From Lactobacillus mulieris (GTDB taxonomy: Bacteria > Bacillota > Bacilli > Lactobacillales > Lactobacillaceae), in contig NZ_SDGL01000011.1 in the NCBI RefSeq assembly GCF_007095465.1, positions 1 to 64,000 of the forward strand: 64,000 nucleotides of DNA, given 5' to 3'. Position numbers and translations under genes: made by a program. Of the stretch, positions 17,685 through 26,970 are shown piece by piece; position 1 is the first letter of the stretch; the number at the start of each line of letters is the position of its first letter. The notes under the pieces are model-generated. The model saw only the letters and a list, made by a program, of their open reading frames with translations, was not told where the DNA came from and made no database searches.

Positions 17685-18129
17685 AAATGCTTCTAAAGTT
17701 ATTGATTCTCGTCCAACTGATGAAGGAAGAACAATTAGAAGGCGTAGAGAATGTGAAAATTGTGGATATCGTTTTACAACATTTGAACGCGTTGAGCAAA
17801 CGCCTCTATTGGTTATAAAAAATGATGGTACGCGTGAACCTTTTGATAGAGAAAAGATTTTACGAGGTGTTGCTGCTGCTGCGCAGAAGCGTCCAGTTAC
17901 TAGTGAACAATTAGATAAGTTAGTTGATCATGTTGAAAATGAAATCAGAAAACAAGGTGTTAGTGAGATTTCATCTAAAGAAATCGGTGAATTGGTAATG
18001 AATGAATTGGTAAATGTAGATGATGTTGCCTACATTCGCTTTGCAAGTATTTATCGTCAATTCCAAGATATATCTGGTTTCATGAAAACAATGAAAGATA
18101 TCATGGATAAACATGAACACTCAAATTAA
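17662..18129 (+). CDS. nrdR: transcriptional repressor NrdR
   Basis: 155-aa nucleotide-sensing repressor of ribonucleotide reductase genes. The N-terminal zinc ribbon has C3-x2-C6 and C31-x2-C34 with the conserved SRPTDEGRTIRRRRECE sequence; an ATP-cone domain follows and binds ATP/dATP. AAGGAG precedes the ATG. It overlaps coaE by 23 bases and leads into dnaB, the usual Firmicute order. No NrdR box pair was recognised in this window; its targets lie elsewhere. Confidence 0.95.
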   Translation: MQCPNCHKNASKVIDSRPTDEGRTIRRRRECENCGYRFTTFERVEQTPLLVIKNDGTREPFDREKILRGVAAAAQKRPVTSEQLDKLVDHVENEIRKQGVSEISSKEIGELVMNELVNVDDVAYIRFASIYRQFQDISGFMKTMKDIMDKHEHSN

Positions 18130-18145
18130 AAACGAAGTGAGATAG

Positions 18146-19489
18146 ATGTATAAAAACGCTGATCCCAGATTAACGTATTTTGTTTTAAATAAAGTTGATT
18201 TAGCAAGAAAACAAGAACAAGTATTGACCCGTTTATATCAACCATTAATTGGGCCAATTGCCTTGTCATTATATTTAACTTTGATTAATGATTACCAGCA
18301 CGTTCCAATTAAAAGCCAAGGAAAAAAGTTGTATCAACTACAAGAAATATTGGATATAAAGTTAGAAGATATCTTTAATAGCTTACATAAATTAGAAGCA
18401 ACTGGCCTAGTTAAAACCTTTCATGGCGAGATGCTAGGAGTAGGCGATTATTTGGCATTTCAGCTAGTTGATGTGCCAGAAGCAAGTGAGTTTTTTAAAA
18501 CTCTTTTGTTGAGTAGCTTATTGCTTGAAAAAGTAGGAACCACAAGTTTTCAAAACTTGAATAAAGAATTTAATCCTACTTTACCTGGCTTTATTAAAGA
18601 GGGAAAAGACGTTTCTGCTGACTTCTTTGATGTTTTTCATCTATCAGCAGAAAAAGCTATTAATCCTGATGAACAAGTCTTAAATGCTGCAAATTTAGCA
18701 GATCAAAAAGCGACTAATCTAGTGAGAGCTAAGATGAGTCCAATTGATTGGAATTTTGTAAAAGATCTTTTTAGTAAATATGGTATTTCAGCAGATGAAG
18801 TTGATAGTCATGCTGGGCAAATGGCTCAATTAATGCATTTTTATGGACTTTCTGAACAAGATTTTGTTAATCAAGTTGCCACTACTATTGTTGCAGGGCA
18901 AGATCAGTTGAATATAAAGCAAATGCAATATCGCTTAAATGAATTAGCGACTCAAAATCAAAGTCAAAAGCAAATAGCTCAAGCATTTAAACGTGGTGAT
19001 GTAAAAAATAATTCATCAGTTGATTTGAATCAAAGTGAACGTGAATTGTTGGAGATGGCCAAAAGTTTAACACCTCTAAAATTTTTAGAAACTTTGAAAT
19101 TACAAAAGGGTGGCTTTGTTACATATAATGAGCGTAATGTTATTCGCCGTCTGCAACTTAATTATAATTTGCCTGATGCATGGGTTAATATTTTAATTAA
19201 AACATGCCTAGATTATGATTCAGTTCTATCTGATAACATTACTGGGCGTATCGCTAATTCTTGGCTTCAACATCAAGTTACTACTCCTGAAGCTGCTCTT
19301 GAATTCACCCGTGAATGGCAGAAGCGAAAAGTAACTAAAACTCGCAAAAAGAGAGTTGAGCAAGGAACTGATTGGAAGAAAAAACTTGCCCAAGATAAGA
19401 TTAATAAAGAAGCTAGTGTAGGTTCTGCTGATGAGCAAGATTTATCTGAGATAATGAAAAATCTGCAGAAGTTTGATCCAAAGGATTAG
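18146..19489 (+). CDS. dnaB: replication initiation and membrane attachment protein DnaB
   Basis: 447-aa Firmicute DnaB (not the helicase), a DnaD/DnaB-domain primosome protein that helps load the replicative helicase at oriC together with DnaD and DnaI. The N-terminal winged-helix region and the C-terminal DnaD-like segments (KLQKGGFVTYNERNVIRRL, NVLIKTCL-like helix) can be read. A basic, lysine-rich tail follows near residues 385-420. It lies 16 bp after nrdR and 3 bp before dnaI, which supports the assignment. Confidence 0.92.
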   Translation: MYKNADPRLTYFVLNKVDLARKQEQVLTRLYQPLIGPIALSLYLTLINDYQHVPIKSQGKKLYQLQEILDIKLEDIFNSLHKLEATGLVKTFHGEMLGVGDYLAFQLVDVPEASEFFKTLLLSSLLLEKVGTTSFQNLNKEFNPTLPGFIKEGKDVSADFFDVFHLSAEKAINPDEQVLNAANLADQKATNLVRAKMSPIDWNFVKDLFSKYGISADEVDSHAGQMAQLMHFYGLSEQDFVNQVATTIVAGQDQLNIKQMQYRLNELATQNQSQKQIAQAFKRGDVKNNSSVDLNQSERELLEMAKSLTPLKFLETLKLQKGGFVTYNERNVIRRLQLNYNLPDAWVNILIKTCLDYDSVLSDNITGRIANSWLQHQVTTPEAALEFTREWQKRKVTKTRKKRVEQGTDWKKKLAQDKINKEASVGSADEQDLSEIMKNLQKFDPKD

Positions 19490-19492
19490 GTT

Positions 19493-20407
19493 ATGGAAAA
19501 AATTAATGATTTACTGGGTAGTACATTTACTCAGAATAGTAAAGATAGAAAGATTGATAGCAAAGCTTTGATTAATGAAGCTTTGCAAGATTCAGAAGTA
19601 CAGGCTTTTATTAACCAAAATCATGTTCCTAAGGAAGTTGTTCTTTCAAGTTTAAACAATATTTTTCAATTTCATCAACAAAAAGAGGCAGCTAAGAATG
19701 GATCTAATCCAATCCCTGGCTATTTGCCTAAGCTGATTTTGCATGGTTCTACAATTGATTTGGCTTATGCCCCAACGAAGGAAAAAAGCAAAGACTTGAT
19801 AAAGCAGAAGGCAAATCAGCATTTAGAGTTAATAGATGTTCCCAAAAGATATCGACACGTTAAAAGTACAGATATTATTCCAAATGATGATCGTAGAGAG
19901 GCTATTACAGCAATCAGTAATTTTTTAATGGACATTCAAAATCAGGATTACAGTCAAGGGCTTTATTTACAAGGAGATTTTGGCGTAGGCAAGACCTTTT
20001 TACTTGCCTGGCTTGCACGTGCCTTAGCTGAAATGGGGAAAAAAGTTATCTTTCTTCACACCCCAAGCTTTTTTGCTAATTTGAGCACTCATATTAAAGA
20101 GCAGAATCTCGATGAAGAAGTTGCGCGAATTAGTAAAACTGACATTTTGATTCTTGATGATATTGGTGCAGAATCTTTGTCACAGTGGTCAAGAGATGAT
20201 GTATTAGGCGTTATTTTGCAATATCGAATGGATAACTTATTGCCAACTTTCTTTAGCTCTAATTTAACATTTGATGATCTTGAAAAGCATTTTGAAGAAA
20301 CTCGAAATAATATTGAGCCCATAAAAGCCAAGCGGTTGATGCAGCGCATTAAGTTTTTAGGTAAAGAAGTAGATGTTGGCGGTAAGAATCTTCGCTTAGA
20401 CCAATAA
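19493..20407 (+). CDS. dnaI: primosomal helicase loader DnaI
   Basis: 304-aa AAA+ ATPase that loads the replicative helicase DnaC onto DNA. Walker A GDFGVGKT is at residues 161-168 and Walker B is ILILDDIGAES; sensor residues lie in FFSSNLTFDDL, and the C-terminal arginine-rich AKRLMQRI follows. The N-terminal helicase-binding domain lacks the paired cysteines of the zinc site described in B. subtilis DnaI. Start codon is 3 bp after dnaB. Confidence 0.94.
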   Translation: MEKINDLLGSTFTQNSKDRKIDSKALINEALQDSEVQAFINQNHVPKEVVLSSLNNIFQFHQQKEAAKNGSNPIPGYLPKLILHGSTIDLAYAPTKEKSKDLIKQKANQHLELIDVPKRYRHVKSTDIIPNDDRREAITAISNFLMDIQNQDYSQGLYLQGDFGVGKTFLLAWLARALAEMGKKVIFLHTPSFFANLSTHIKEQNLDEEVARISKTDILILDDIGAESLSQWSRDDVLGVILQYRMDNLLPTFFSSNLTFDDLEKHFEETRNNIEPIKAKRLMQRIKFLGKEVDVGGKNLRLDQ

Positions 20408-20431
20408 AGTTAGAGCAGGAGGTATGATAAT

Positions 20432-22387
20432 ATGAAAAATATTTTGCAAGTTCGTGGAGGAGCTGGCGATTTAACTAAAGCGGATGTAAATGTTAGCCCT
20501 AAAGATAATTTATATTTGGCTGTTAATTCAGCATGGCAAAAAGATGCTGTGATTCCTGCTGATCGAACTGAAATTGGTGTTAATACTGAAATCGACATGC
20601 GAATTGAAAAGCGGATGAAAGATGATTTAGCTGCCTTATTAGCTGGTAAAGAAGATGTTAACAGTGTGCCAAATTTGGCTAAAGCAGTGGATTTTTATAA
20701 GCTAGCTTTGAATATTGATCAAAGAAATGCTGAAAAGACTGCACCAATTCAGGCCGATTTACATGAGTTACTTGCTTTAAAGGATTTTTCTGATTTTAAT
20801 ACCCTGGCTGCAAGCAATCTAAACCAAATTCTTAATTCAGCAGTAATTTTACCATTCGCTTTTGAAGTGGATGCGGATATGAAAAATACCCAAAAGCATG
20901 CCCTATATTTTGCTGGACCAGGTACTTTCTTACCAGATACAAGTTCATATCAGGCTCCTGATGCTGAAAAGTTATTGCAAATTTTGGCTAAGCAGACGCA
21001 ACACTTATTGGAATTAGCTGGAGTTGAAACAGCTGAAGCTGAAGTAATAATCAAGTCAGGTCTTATTTTTGATCAAAAACTAGCCAAAGTTGTTAAATCA
21101 AGCGAAGAGTGGTCTGATTATCCAGCTTGTTATAATCCAATTAGTTTGGCTGAATTTTTGATCAAATTTAAGTCATTTGCAATTAAAACTTATCTTGAAA
21201 CTCTCTTTGATAAGTTACCTGAGCGTGTAATTGTCATGGAACCGCGTTATTTAGATAAAATCGAAGCTTTATTTAACCCTGATAATTTTGATCAAATTAA
21301 GGGTTGGATGCTGATGAAGTTTATTAATAATAGCGCTAAATTATTGTCACAAGAAATGCGCGAAGCAGCCTTTCCATTTCGTCAAGCTGTTAGTGGCGTT
21401 GCAGAATTACCTCCAGTTCAAAGACAGGCCTATTACTTAACCAATGACTTTTTCGATGAAGTTTTAGGGGTATTTTATGGTCAAAAATATTTAGGACAAG
21501 CTGCTAAAGCTGACATCACTCAAATGATTAAGCAGATGATTAAGGTTTATGAAAGTCGAATTGCTAATAATACTTGGTTGTCGCAAGCTACTAAAGATAA
21601 AGCAATTGTAAAATTGAATGCTTTGGTCTTAAAAATTGGATATCCAGAAAAGTTAGAAGCAATTTATGATCAATTAAAAGTTGAGCCTACAGTTAGTCTG
21701 TATGAAAACCAAAAAGTTTGTTCAGTTATTCGGGCAAAATATAATTTGTCAAAATTATTTAAACCTGTAAACCGAAATGTATGGCTCATGCCTGGAAATA
21801 TGAATAATGCTTGTTATGATCCACAAAGAAATGATATTACTTTCCCAGCTGGAATTTTGCAAGCTCCATTTTATGATTTAAAGCAAAGCCGGGCTGCTAA
21901 TTATGGTGGTATTGGTGCAACTATTGCTCATGAAATTTCACATGCTTTTGACAATAATGGTGCTCAATTTGATGAAAATGGTAATTTGAATAATTGGTGG
22001 ACTAAGCAAGATTTTGATGAGTTTGAAAAACGCACTCAAGCGGCAGTGGACTTATATGATGGAGTGCAATATGGACCAAGCAAGTTGAATGGCAAACAAA
22101 TTGTTGCTGAAAATATTGCTGATTTAGGTGGGTTAACTTGTGCAATTCAAGCTAATAAACTTGAAGGTGGCAATATGAAAGACCTATTTGAAAATTATGC
22201 TCGCTCTTGGGCTCAAATTCAAAGACCAGCAGCTATTAAAACAGAAGTTAGTGTTGATGTCCATGCTCCTCAACCTACTAGAGTTAATATACCTGTCCAA
22301 TGCCAAAAGGAATTTTATGAAACTTATCAGGTAGGTCCCACTGATGGTATGTGGTTAGATCCTGAAAAAAGAGTAGAAATTTGGTAA
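20432..22387 (+). CDS. pepO: M13-family endopeptidase PepO
   Basis: 651-aa neprilysin-like zinc metallopeptidase that cleaves medium-length oligopeptides inside the cell; in lactic acid bacteria it works downstream of peptide uptake. The zinc motif HEISH is H500 to H504, with the downstream ENIADLGG supplying the third ligand. No signal peptide or membrane anchor is visible, consistent with a cytoplasmic enzyme. Ribosome site AGGAGG lies before the ATG. It sits 24 bp after dnaI, between the replication genes and thrS, where several other Firmicutes have no such gene. Confidence 0.93.
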   Translation: MKNILQVRGGAGDLTKADVNVSPKDNLYLAVNSAWQKDAVIPADRTEIGVNTEIDMRIEKRMKDDLAALLAGKEDVNSVPNLAKAVDFYKLALNIDQRNAEKTAPIQADLHELLALKDFSDFNTLAASNLNQILNSAVILPFAFEVDADMKNTQKHALYFAGPGTFLPDTSSYQAPDAEKLLQILAKQTQHLLELAGVETAEAEVIIKSGLIFDQKLAKVVKSSEEWSDYPACYNPISLAEFLIKFKSFAIKTYLETLFDKLPERVIVMEPRYLDKIEALFNPDNFDQIKGWMLMKFINNSAKLLSQEMREAAFPFRQAVSGVAELPPVQRQAYYLTNDFFDEVLGVFYGQKYLGQAAKADITQMIKQMIKVYESRIANNTWLSQATKDKAIVKLNALVLKIGYPEKLEAIYDQLKVEPTVSLYENQKVCSVIRAKYNLSKLFKPVNRNVWLMPGNMNNACYDPQRNDITFPAGILQAPFYDLKQSRAANYGGIGATIAHEISHAFDNNGAQFDENGNLNNWWTKQDFDEFEKRTQAAVDLYDGVQYGPSKLNGKQIVAENIADLGGLTCAIQANKLEGGNMKDLFENYARSWAQIQRPAAIKTEVSVDVHAPQPTRVNIPVQCQKEFYETYQVGPTDGMWLDPEKRVEIW

Positions 22388-22408
22388 TAAGAAAATTAAG
22401 TAAAATAC

Positions 22409-22436
22409 TTGCAACAAATTTTGGACGGGGTATAAT
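22409..22436 (+). promoter_or_regulatory. promoter of the thrS T-box transcript
   Basis: TTGCAA at 22409-22414 and TATAAT at 22431-22436, 16-bp spacer. Confidence 0.78.
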
Positions 22437-22442
22437 TCTTGT

Positions 22443-22660
22443 TAGATAAAAGATATGATGTCAATCGCTTCAGAGAGAGGAGCCTTGTTCTGGAAGCTCC
22501 CATTAGGTTGACACCCCGACTTTTTTCTTGAACATGTTAATTAACTTGGTTGAATCCCATTATCGATTTAAGAGTGTATGTTTTTTGGCATACAGAAAAT
22601 GGGTGGAACCACGATGATATTCGTCCCAGTGCGCTAGTTGCGTGCTGGGGCTTTTTTATT
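22443..22660 (+). promoter_or_regulatory. T-box leader controlling thrS
   Basis: Stem I is closed by GTCAA (22461) and TTGAC (22508) and holds the AGAGAGAGGAGC AG-loop region. The likely specifier is a threonine ACC within GACACCCC just 3' of that stem. The T-box core AAAATGGGTGGAACCACG lies at 22596-22613. The terminator pairs GTCCCAGTGCGC with GCGTGCTGGGGC and ends in six T (22622-22657). Uncharged tRNA-Thr should pair with the T-box and favour antitermination. The specifier frame was chosen because it gives Thr for the gene downstream. Confidence 0.88.
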
Positions 22661-22676
22661 TCCTGGAGGTTACATG

Positions 22677-24608
22677 ATGAGTTTTTCAATTACTTTACCT
22701 GACGGTTCAAAGAAGAATTTTGATCAAGCCGTTTCAGTATTAGATTTAGCAAAAGGCATTTCTACTTCACTTGGTAAAGCTGCTGTAGCAGCAAAAGTTG
22801 ACGGTGAAGTAAAGCCAGTTAACTTTATGCTTGAAAAAGATAGCGAAGTAGCAATTTTAACTGATAAAGACGAAGCAGGATTAGCAGTATTGCGTGATAC
22901 TGTTGCATTTTTACTTGAAGCAGCTGCTCAAGCTAAGTACCCTGAACTTCGTTTAGGTGAACATGAAGCTAATGAAGATGGTTTCTTTGTTGATACTGAT
23001 AAAGAAGACCAAATCAAGATTACTGAATTGCCAGAACTTGAAAAAGCAATTGTTAAATTAATTAAGAATGGTCAAGCAATTGAACCAGTAATGGTTAAAA
23101 AGAGCGAACTTGAAGCCGAATTTAAGAATGATCCATTTAAGATGGAACTTCTTAAGAGCGAAGGTGATGAAGTTGCAGCCTTTAAAATGGGTGACTTCGT
23201 TGACTTTGGTTTTAAGGCTTTATTACCAAACTCAGGTAAGGTTAAGCACTTCAAGTTGTTATCAGTAGCAGGTGCTTACTGGCAAGGTAAGAGCTCAAAC
23301 CCAATGCTTCAAAGATTATTTGGTACTGCATTCTTCAAGGAAACAGATCTTGAAGCAGATCTTAAGCGTCGTGCTGAAATTAAAGAACGCGACCACAGAA
23401 CTATCGGCCGTGATCTTGACCTCTTCTTTGTAGATCCTAAGGTTGGTGCAGGTCTTCCTTACTGGATGCCAAAGGGTGCTACTATTCGTCGTGTAATTGA
23501 ACGCTACATCATTGACAAGGAATTAGCCGATGGTTACCAACACGTTTATACTCCAGTTTTGATGAATCTTGATGCTTACAAGACTTCAGGCCACTGGGCA
23601 CACTACCGTGAAGACATGTTCCCACCAATGGACATGGGTGATGGTGAAATGCTTGAATTGCGTCCAATGAACTGCCCAAGTCACATTCAAGTTTACAAGC
23701 ACCACATTCGTTCATACCGTGAATTGCCAATCAGAATTGCAGAACTTGGTATGATGCACCGTTATGAAAAATCAGGTGCTTTGTCAGGTCTTCAACGTGT
23801 TCGTGAAATGACTTTGAACGATGGTCACACTTTCGTAGCTTTGGAACAAGTTCAAGAAGAATTTGCTAAGATTTTGAAGTTAATCATGGATGTATACAAG
23901 GACTTTGATATTACTGATTACTACTTCAGATTGTCATACCGTGATCCTAAGAACACCGATAAATACTTCGCAAATGACGAAATGTGGGAAAGAAGCCAAA
24001 AGATGCTTAAAGGTGCTATGGATGATTTAGGCCTTGACTACGTTGAAGCTGAAGGTGAAGCAGCATTCTACGGTCCTAAGCTTGATATCCAAACTAAGAC
24101 TGCTTTGGGTAATGATGAAACTATGTCAACTATCCAACTTGACTTCATGCTTCCAGAAAGATTTGACTTGTCATACGTTGGTCAAGATGGTGAAGAACAC
24201 CGTCCAGTTATGATTCACCGTGGTATTGTTGGTACTATGGAAAGATTCATTGCTTACTTAACTGAAATCTACAAGGGTGCCTTCCCAACTTGGCTTGCTC
24301 CTGAACAAGTTGAAATTATTCCTGTTAACTTGGATGCTCACGGTGAATACGCTAAGAAGGTTCGTGATGAATTACTTAAGCACGGCTTTAGAGCAGAAGT
24401 TGACTTCAGAAATGAAAAGATGGGTTACAAGATTCGTGAATCTCAAACTCAAAAAGTTCCTTACACTTTAGTATTAGGTGACGATGAAATGAACAGCAAT
24501 GCAGTTAACGTTCGTCCTTATGGTACTGAAAAACAAGAATCTATGAGCTTAGATAAATTTATTGATGAATTACAAGCAGATGTAGATTCATACTCAAGAG
24601 AAAAGTAA
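22677..24608 (+). CDS. thrS: threonyl-tRNA synthetase
   Basis: 643-aa class II synthetase. Domain order is an N-terminal TGS domain (residues 1-60), the SAD editing domain, the catalytic core with motifs 2 and 3 ([28 protein letters not shown]), and an anticodon-binding domain. The editing zinc-site pattern looks altered: [11 protein letters not shown] is present, but the classical HxxxH is not obvious. Two ATGs occur (22674, 22677); the second is seven bases from GGAGG. In-frame codons upstream fall in the T-box terminator and are not coding. Controlled by the T-box leader. Confidence 0.95.
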   Translation: MSFSITLPDGSKKNFDQAVSVLDLAKGISTSLGKAAVAAKVDGEVKPVNFMLEKDSEVAILTDKDEAGLAVLRDTVAFLLEAAAQAKYPELRLGEHEANEDGFFVDTDKEDQIKITELPELEKAIVKLIKNGQAIEPVMVKKSELEAEFKNDPFKMELLKSEGDEVAAFKMGDFVDFGFKALLPNSGKVKHFKLLSVAGAYWQGKSSNPMLQRLFGTAFFKETDLEADLKRRAEIKERDHRTIGRDLDLFFVDPKVGAGLPYWMPKGATIRRVIERYIIDKELADGYQHVYTPVLMNLDAYKTSGHWAHYREDMFPPMDMGDGEMLELRPMNCPSHIQVYKHHIRSYRELPIRIAELGMMHRYEKSGALSGLQRVREMTLNDGHTFVALEQVQEEFAKILKLIMDVYKDFDITDYYFRLSYRDPKNTDKYFANDEMWERSQKMLKGAMDDLGLDYVEAEGEAAFYGPKLDIQTKTALGNDETMSTIQLDFMLPERFDLSYVGQDGEEHRPVMIHRGIVGTMERFIAYLTEIYKGAFPTWLAPEQVEIIPVNLDAHGEYAKKVRDELLKHGFRAEVDFRNEKMGYKIRESQTQKVPYTLVLGDDEMNSNAVNVRPYGTEKQESMSLDKFIDELQADVDSYSREK

Positions 24609-24633
24609 TCAATATCTGAAATCAATTTATACC

Positions 24634-24662
24634 TTGACTGGTATTATGAAATAACGTATAAT
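24634..24662 (+). promoter_or_regulatory. promoter of infC-rpmI-rplT
   Basis: TTGACT at 24634-24639 and TATAAT at 24657-24662, exactly 17 bp apart, one of the best promoters in the window. Confidence 0.85.
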
Positions 24663-24669
24663 GTTTAAC

Positions 24670-24810
24670 TAGTTGAGAACAAGAAGAAGCTCCCGCTTCT
24701 CGCCTAAGTTAAAGATCAAACCTCTAGGCTAATCGATAATTTCTGTTGATTAAAGGCGGGTTGTTTTGTCCACACCCGCTTTTTTCTTGTCCTCAAATTA
24801 ACATGGAGGT
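24670..24810 (+). promoter_or_regulatory. structured leader of the IF3 operon (L20-type autoregulation candidate)
   Basis: About 150 nt lie between the promoter and infC. An early GAGAAC...CTTCTC stem-loop and a mid region can be seen, then a terminator GCGGGT / ACCCGC followed by six T (24754-24787). In Bacillus the same operon has an L20-binding leader that causes early termination. Here the position and terminator agree, but I could not verify the Rfam L20-leader fold. Confidence 0.72.
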
Positions 24811-24818
24811 GAATCGTT

Positions 24819-25346
24819 ATACCACGGAATTTAATTTTAAACGAAAGTATTCGTGCACGCGAAGTTCGTTTGATTGGCGAAGATGGTGAACAAGTTGGTG
24901 TCGTTTCAAAGAACGAAGCCTTAAACCAAGCAGCCGATGCAGATTTAGATTTAGTACTTATTTCTCCAAATGCTAAGCCACCTGTGGCTCGTATTATGGA
25001 TTATGGTAAGTATCGCTTCGAACAACAAAAGAAGCTTAAAGAATCACGTAAGAAGTCAAAGACTGTCAGTGTTAAGGAAATCCGTTTAAGTCCAACTATT
25101 GAAGGTAATGACTTCGACACTAAGTTGAACCATGTTCGAAAGTTCTTAAGCAAGGAAGGCGCTAAAGTACGCGTTTCTATTCGCTTTAGAGGTCGAGCAA
25201 TCACTCACACTGAATTAGGACTTAAAGTATTAGAGAAGATGGCAGATGCAACTAAAGATATTGCAAATGTTACTGCTAAGCCAAAGATGGAAGGCAGAAG
25301 TATGTTCTTAATGCTTGCTCCTAAGAGTGAAAAGGATAAGAAGTAA
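24819..25346 (+). CDS. infC: translation initiation factor IF-3, probable AUA start
   Basis: 175-aa IF3, which blocks early joining of subunits and proofreads start codons and initiator tRNA. The first in-frame ATG (24870) would remove the conserved N-terminus ending in [13 protein letters not shown], which is encoded upstream. The likely start is ATA at 24819 (ATA-CCA-CGG...), nine bases after GGAGG; GTT and ATC just upstream are alternatives. Non-AUG starts such as AUU are well known for infC and allow autoregulation. Internal motifs [20 protein letters not shown] and the RFRGRAITH region are typical. First gene of infC-rpmI-rplT. Confidence 0.9.
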   Translation: MPRNLILNESIRAREVRLIGEDGEQVGVVSKNEALNQAADADLDLVLISPNAKPPVARIMDYGKYRFEQQKKLKESRKKSKTVSVKEIRLSPTIEGNDFDTKLNHVRKFLSKEGAKVRVSIRFRGRAITHTELGLKVLEKMADATKDIANVTAKPKMEGRSMFLMLAPKSEKDKK

Positions 25347-25372
25347 AAAACTGTTAATTGGAGGAAATAAAC

Positions 25373-25573
25373 ATGCCTAAACAAAAAACACACCGCGCTT
25401 CAGCAAAGCGTTTCAAGAGAACTGGTAATGGTGGTTTAAAGCGTCATCACGCATTTACTGGTCACCGTTTCCACGGTAAGACTAAGAAGCAACGTCGTCA
25501 TTTGAGAAAAGCTGCAATGGTTTCACGCAGTGACTTAAAGCGCATCAAGCAAATGCTTTCCCAAATGCGTTAA
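25373..25573 (+). CDS. rpmI: 50S ribosomal protein L35
   Basis: 66-aa basic ribosomal protein with the family signature [18 protein letters not shown]. The frame is open a few codons upstream, but the ATG at 25373, seven bases after GGAGG, gives the standard start and length. It is the middle gene of infC-rpmI-rplT and shares the leader control. Confidence 0.96.
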   Translation: MPKQKTHRASAKRFKRTGNGGLKRHHAFTGHRFHGKTKKQRRHLRKAAMVSRSDLKRIKQMLSQMR

Positions 25574-25616
25574 TAACATTTTAGAAATACAGATAGCGAA
25601 TTAGGAGGAATTTCAG

Positions 25617-25973
25617 ATGCCAAGAGTTAAAGGTGGTACTGTTACACGTAAACGTCGTAAGAAAGTTTTAAAGCTTGCCAAGGGTTACCGTGGTTCTAAG
25701 CACTTGCAATTTAAAGCTGCAAGCACTCAATTATTTGTTTCATACAAGTATGCATTCCGTGACCGTCGTAAGCGTAAGAGTGAATTCAGAAAGTTATGGA
25801 TTGCTCGTATTAATGCAGCAGCTCGTCAAAATGACCTTTCATACAGCAAGTTAATGCATGGTTTGAAGGTTGCTGGTGTTGATATCAACCGTAAGATGTT
25901 AGCTGATATTGCTTACAACGATGAAAAGACTTTTGCTGAATTAGCTGCAACTGCTAAGAAAGCTTTAAACTAA
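25617..25973 (+). CDS. rplT: 50S ribosomal protein L20
   Basis: 118-aa ribosomal protein required early in 50S assembly, and in Bacillus the repressor of its own operon through the leader RNA. It starts [21 protein letters not shown] and has the typical [20 protein letters not shown] core. AGGAGG precedes the ATG. Last gene of the operon; a strong terminator follows. Confidence 0.97.
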   Translation: MPRVKGGTVTRKRRKKVLKLAKGYRGSKHLQFKAASTQLFVSYKYAFRDRRKRKSEFRKLWIARINAAARQNDLSYSKLMHGLKVAGVDINRKMLADIAYNDEKTFAELAATAKKALN

Positions 25974-25988
25974 GATTTCATTTAATGA

Positions 25989-26018
25989 GACCAAGATTAA
26001 ATTCTTGGTCTTTTTTTG
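25989..26018 (+). terminator. terminator of infC-rpmI-rplT
   Basis: GACCAAGA / TCTTGGTC with a 6-nt loop and seven T. Confidence 0.9.
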
Positions 26019-26057
26019 TTTCAGCGTTTGTGATTTATTTAACTAATTTATTTTATA

Positions 26058-26076
26058 TGATAGCGCTTACTATAAT
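26058..26076 (+). promoter_or_regulatory. cre-like site overlapping a -10 box upstream of adhE
   Basis: TGATAGCGCTTACT (26058-26071) matches the CcpA consensus TGAAAGCGCTTTCA at 11 of 14 positions and runs directly into TATAAT (26071-26076). Such overlap would let CcpA repress transcription on good sugars. The -35 box is weak. Confidence 0.55.
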
Positions 26077-26171
26077 ATGCATCTAAAGTTCGAATTAATC
26101 AGGTGATATAGTGAAAAAATAACAATTAAAAAAACTATTTACAAGGTGTTTTGGATGGATCTATACTTTTC

Positions 26172-26189
26172 TTGATAAATAATTCACAA
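26172..26189 (+). promoter_or_regulatory. Rex-like operator in the adhE leader
   Basis: TTGATAAATAATTCACAA resembles the Rex box (TTGTGA-N6-TCACAA): the right half is perfect and the left half 4 of 6. It lies just before the adhE ribosome site. Rex senses NADH/NAD and represses adhE in many Firmicutes. A weaker TTGTGA half-site occurs at 26028. Confidence 0.5.
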
Positions 26190-26206
26190 AGTTGGAGGCA
26201 TGAATC

Positions 26207-26878
26207 GTGGTACTATCAAAAAAATCTGAGTCACAAGTAAATAATAAAACTTCAGTGGAATCAATGATAAACAAATACATTAAAAAGGCTCATCAGGCCT
26301 TGGAAATAATGGCAACATTTGATCAAGAAAGAGTTAATAAGATTTGTGAAGCAGTTGCAATTGCTGGAGAACAAAATAATTATGCCTTAGCAAAAATGGC
26401 TGTTGAAGAAACAGGTCGAGGAGTTGTAGAAGACAAGGCAATAAAAAATATGTTTGCCACTGAGAACATTTGGAATTCATTACGACATGAAAAAACGGTT
26501 GGCGTTATTAGTGAGGATAAGGAACGAGAATTAATAAAAATAGCAGAACCGGTTGGGGTTATTGCTGGAGTAACACCTGTTACCAATCCAACATCGACTG
26601 TACTTTTTAAAAGTTTAATTGCATTGAAAACAAGAAATACAATTATTTTTGGTTTTCATCCGCAAGCTCAGAATTGCTGTGTGAAAACTGCCGAAATTAT
26701 TCGCAAGGCTGCAGTTAATGCTGGTGCTCCAGAAGATTGTATTCAATGGATTGAAAAGCCAAGTATTGAAGCAACAAATACTTTAATGAATCATCCAGAT
26801 GTGCAGCTAATTTTGGCAACAGGTGGTCCTGCAATGGTTAAAGCAGCATATTCTTCTGGAAAGCCGGCATTGGAGTAG
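26207..26878 (+). CDS. adhE N-terminal fragment (before the frameshift)
   Basis: 223 residues of the CoA-acylating aldehyde dehydrogenase domain, ending right after SSGKPAL with one shifted residue and a TAG. It holds the start of the NAD-binding fold but lacks the catalytic cysteine, so it should be inactive alone. The only natural ribosome site of the locus belongs to this piece. Confidence 0.75.
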   Translation: MVLSKKSESQVNNKTSVESMINKYIKKAHQALEIMATFDQERVNKICEAVAIAGEQNNYALAKMAVEETGRGVVEDKAIKNMFATENIWNSLRHEKTVGVISEDKERELIKIAEPVGVIAGVTPVTNPTSTVLFKSLIALKTRNTIIFGFHPQAQNCCVKTAEIIRKAAVNAGAPEDCIQWIEKPSIEATNTLMNHPDVQLILATGGPAMVKAAYSSGKPALE

Positions 26879-26970
26879 GTCCTGGTAATGGGCCTGCTTA
26901 TATTGAAGAAACAGCTGATATTAAAAGAGCTGTATATGATATAGTTTTATCTAAAACTTTTGATAATGGT

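Noticed and set aside
22638..22676. Upstream start for ThrRS
   Set aside because: It would begin inside the T-box terminator; the ribosome site points to 22677.
26868..26880. Programmed -1 frameshifting in adhE
   Set aside because: GCA-TTG-GAG-TAG is not a slippery heptamer, and no Shine-Dalgarno-like stimulator or downstream stem was seen. A one-base deletion is simpler.
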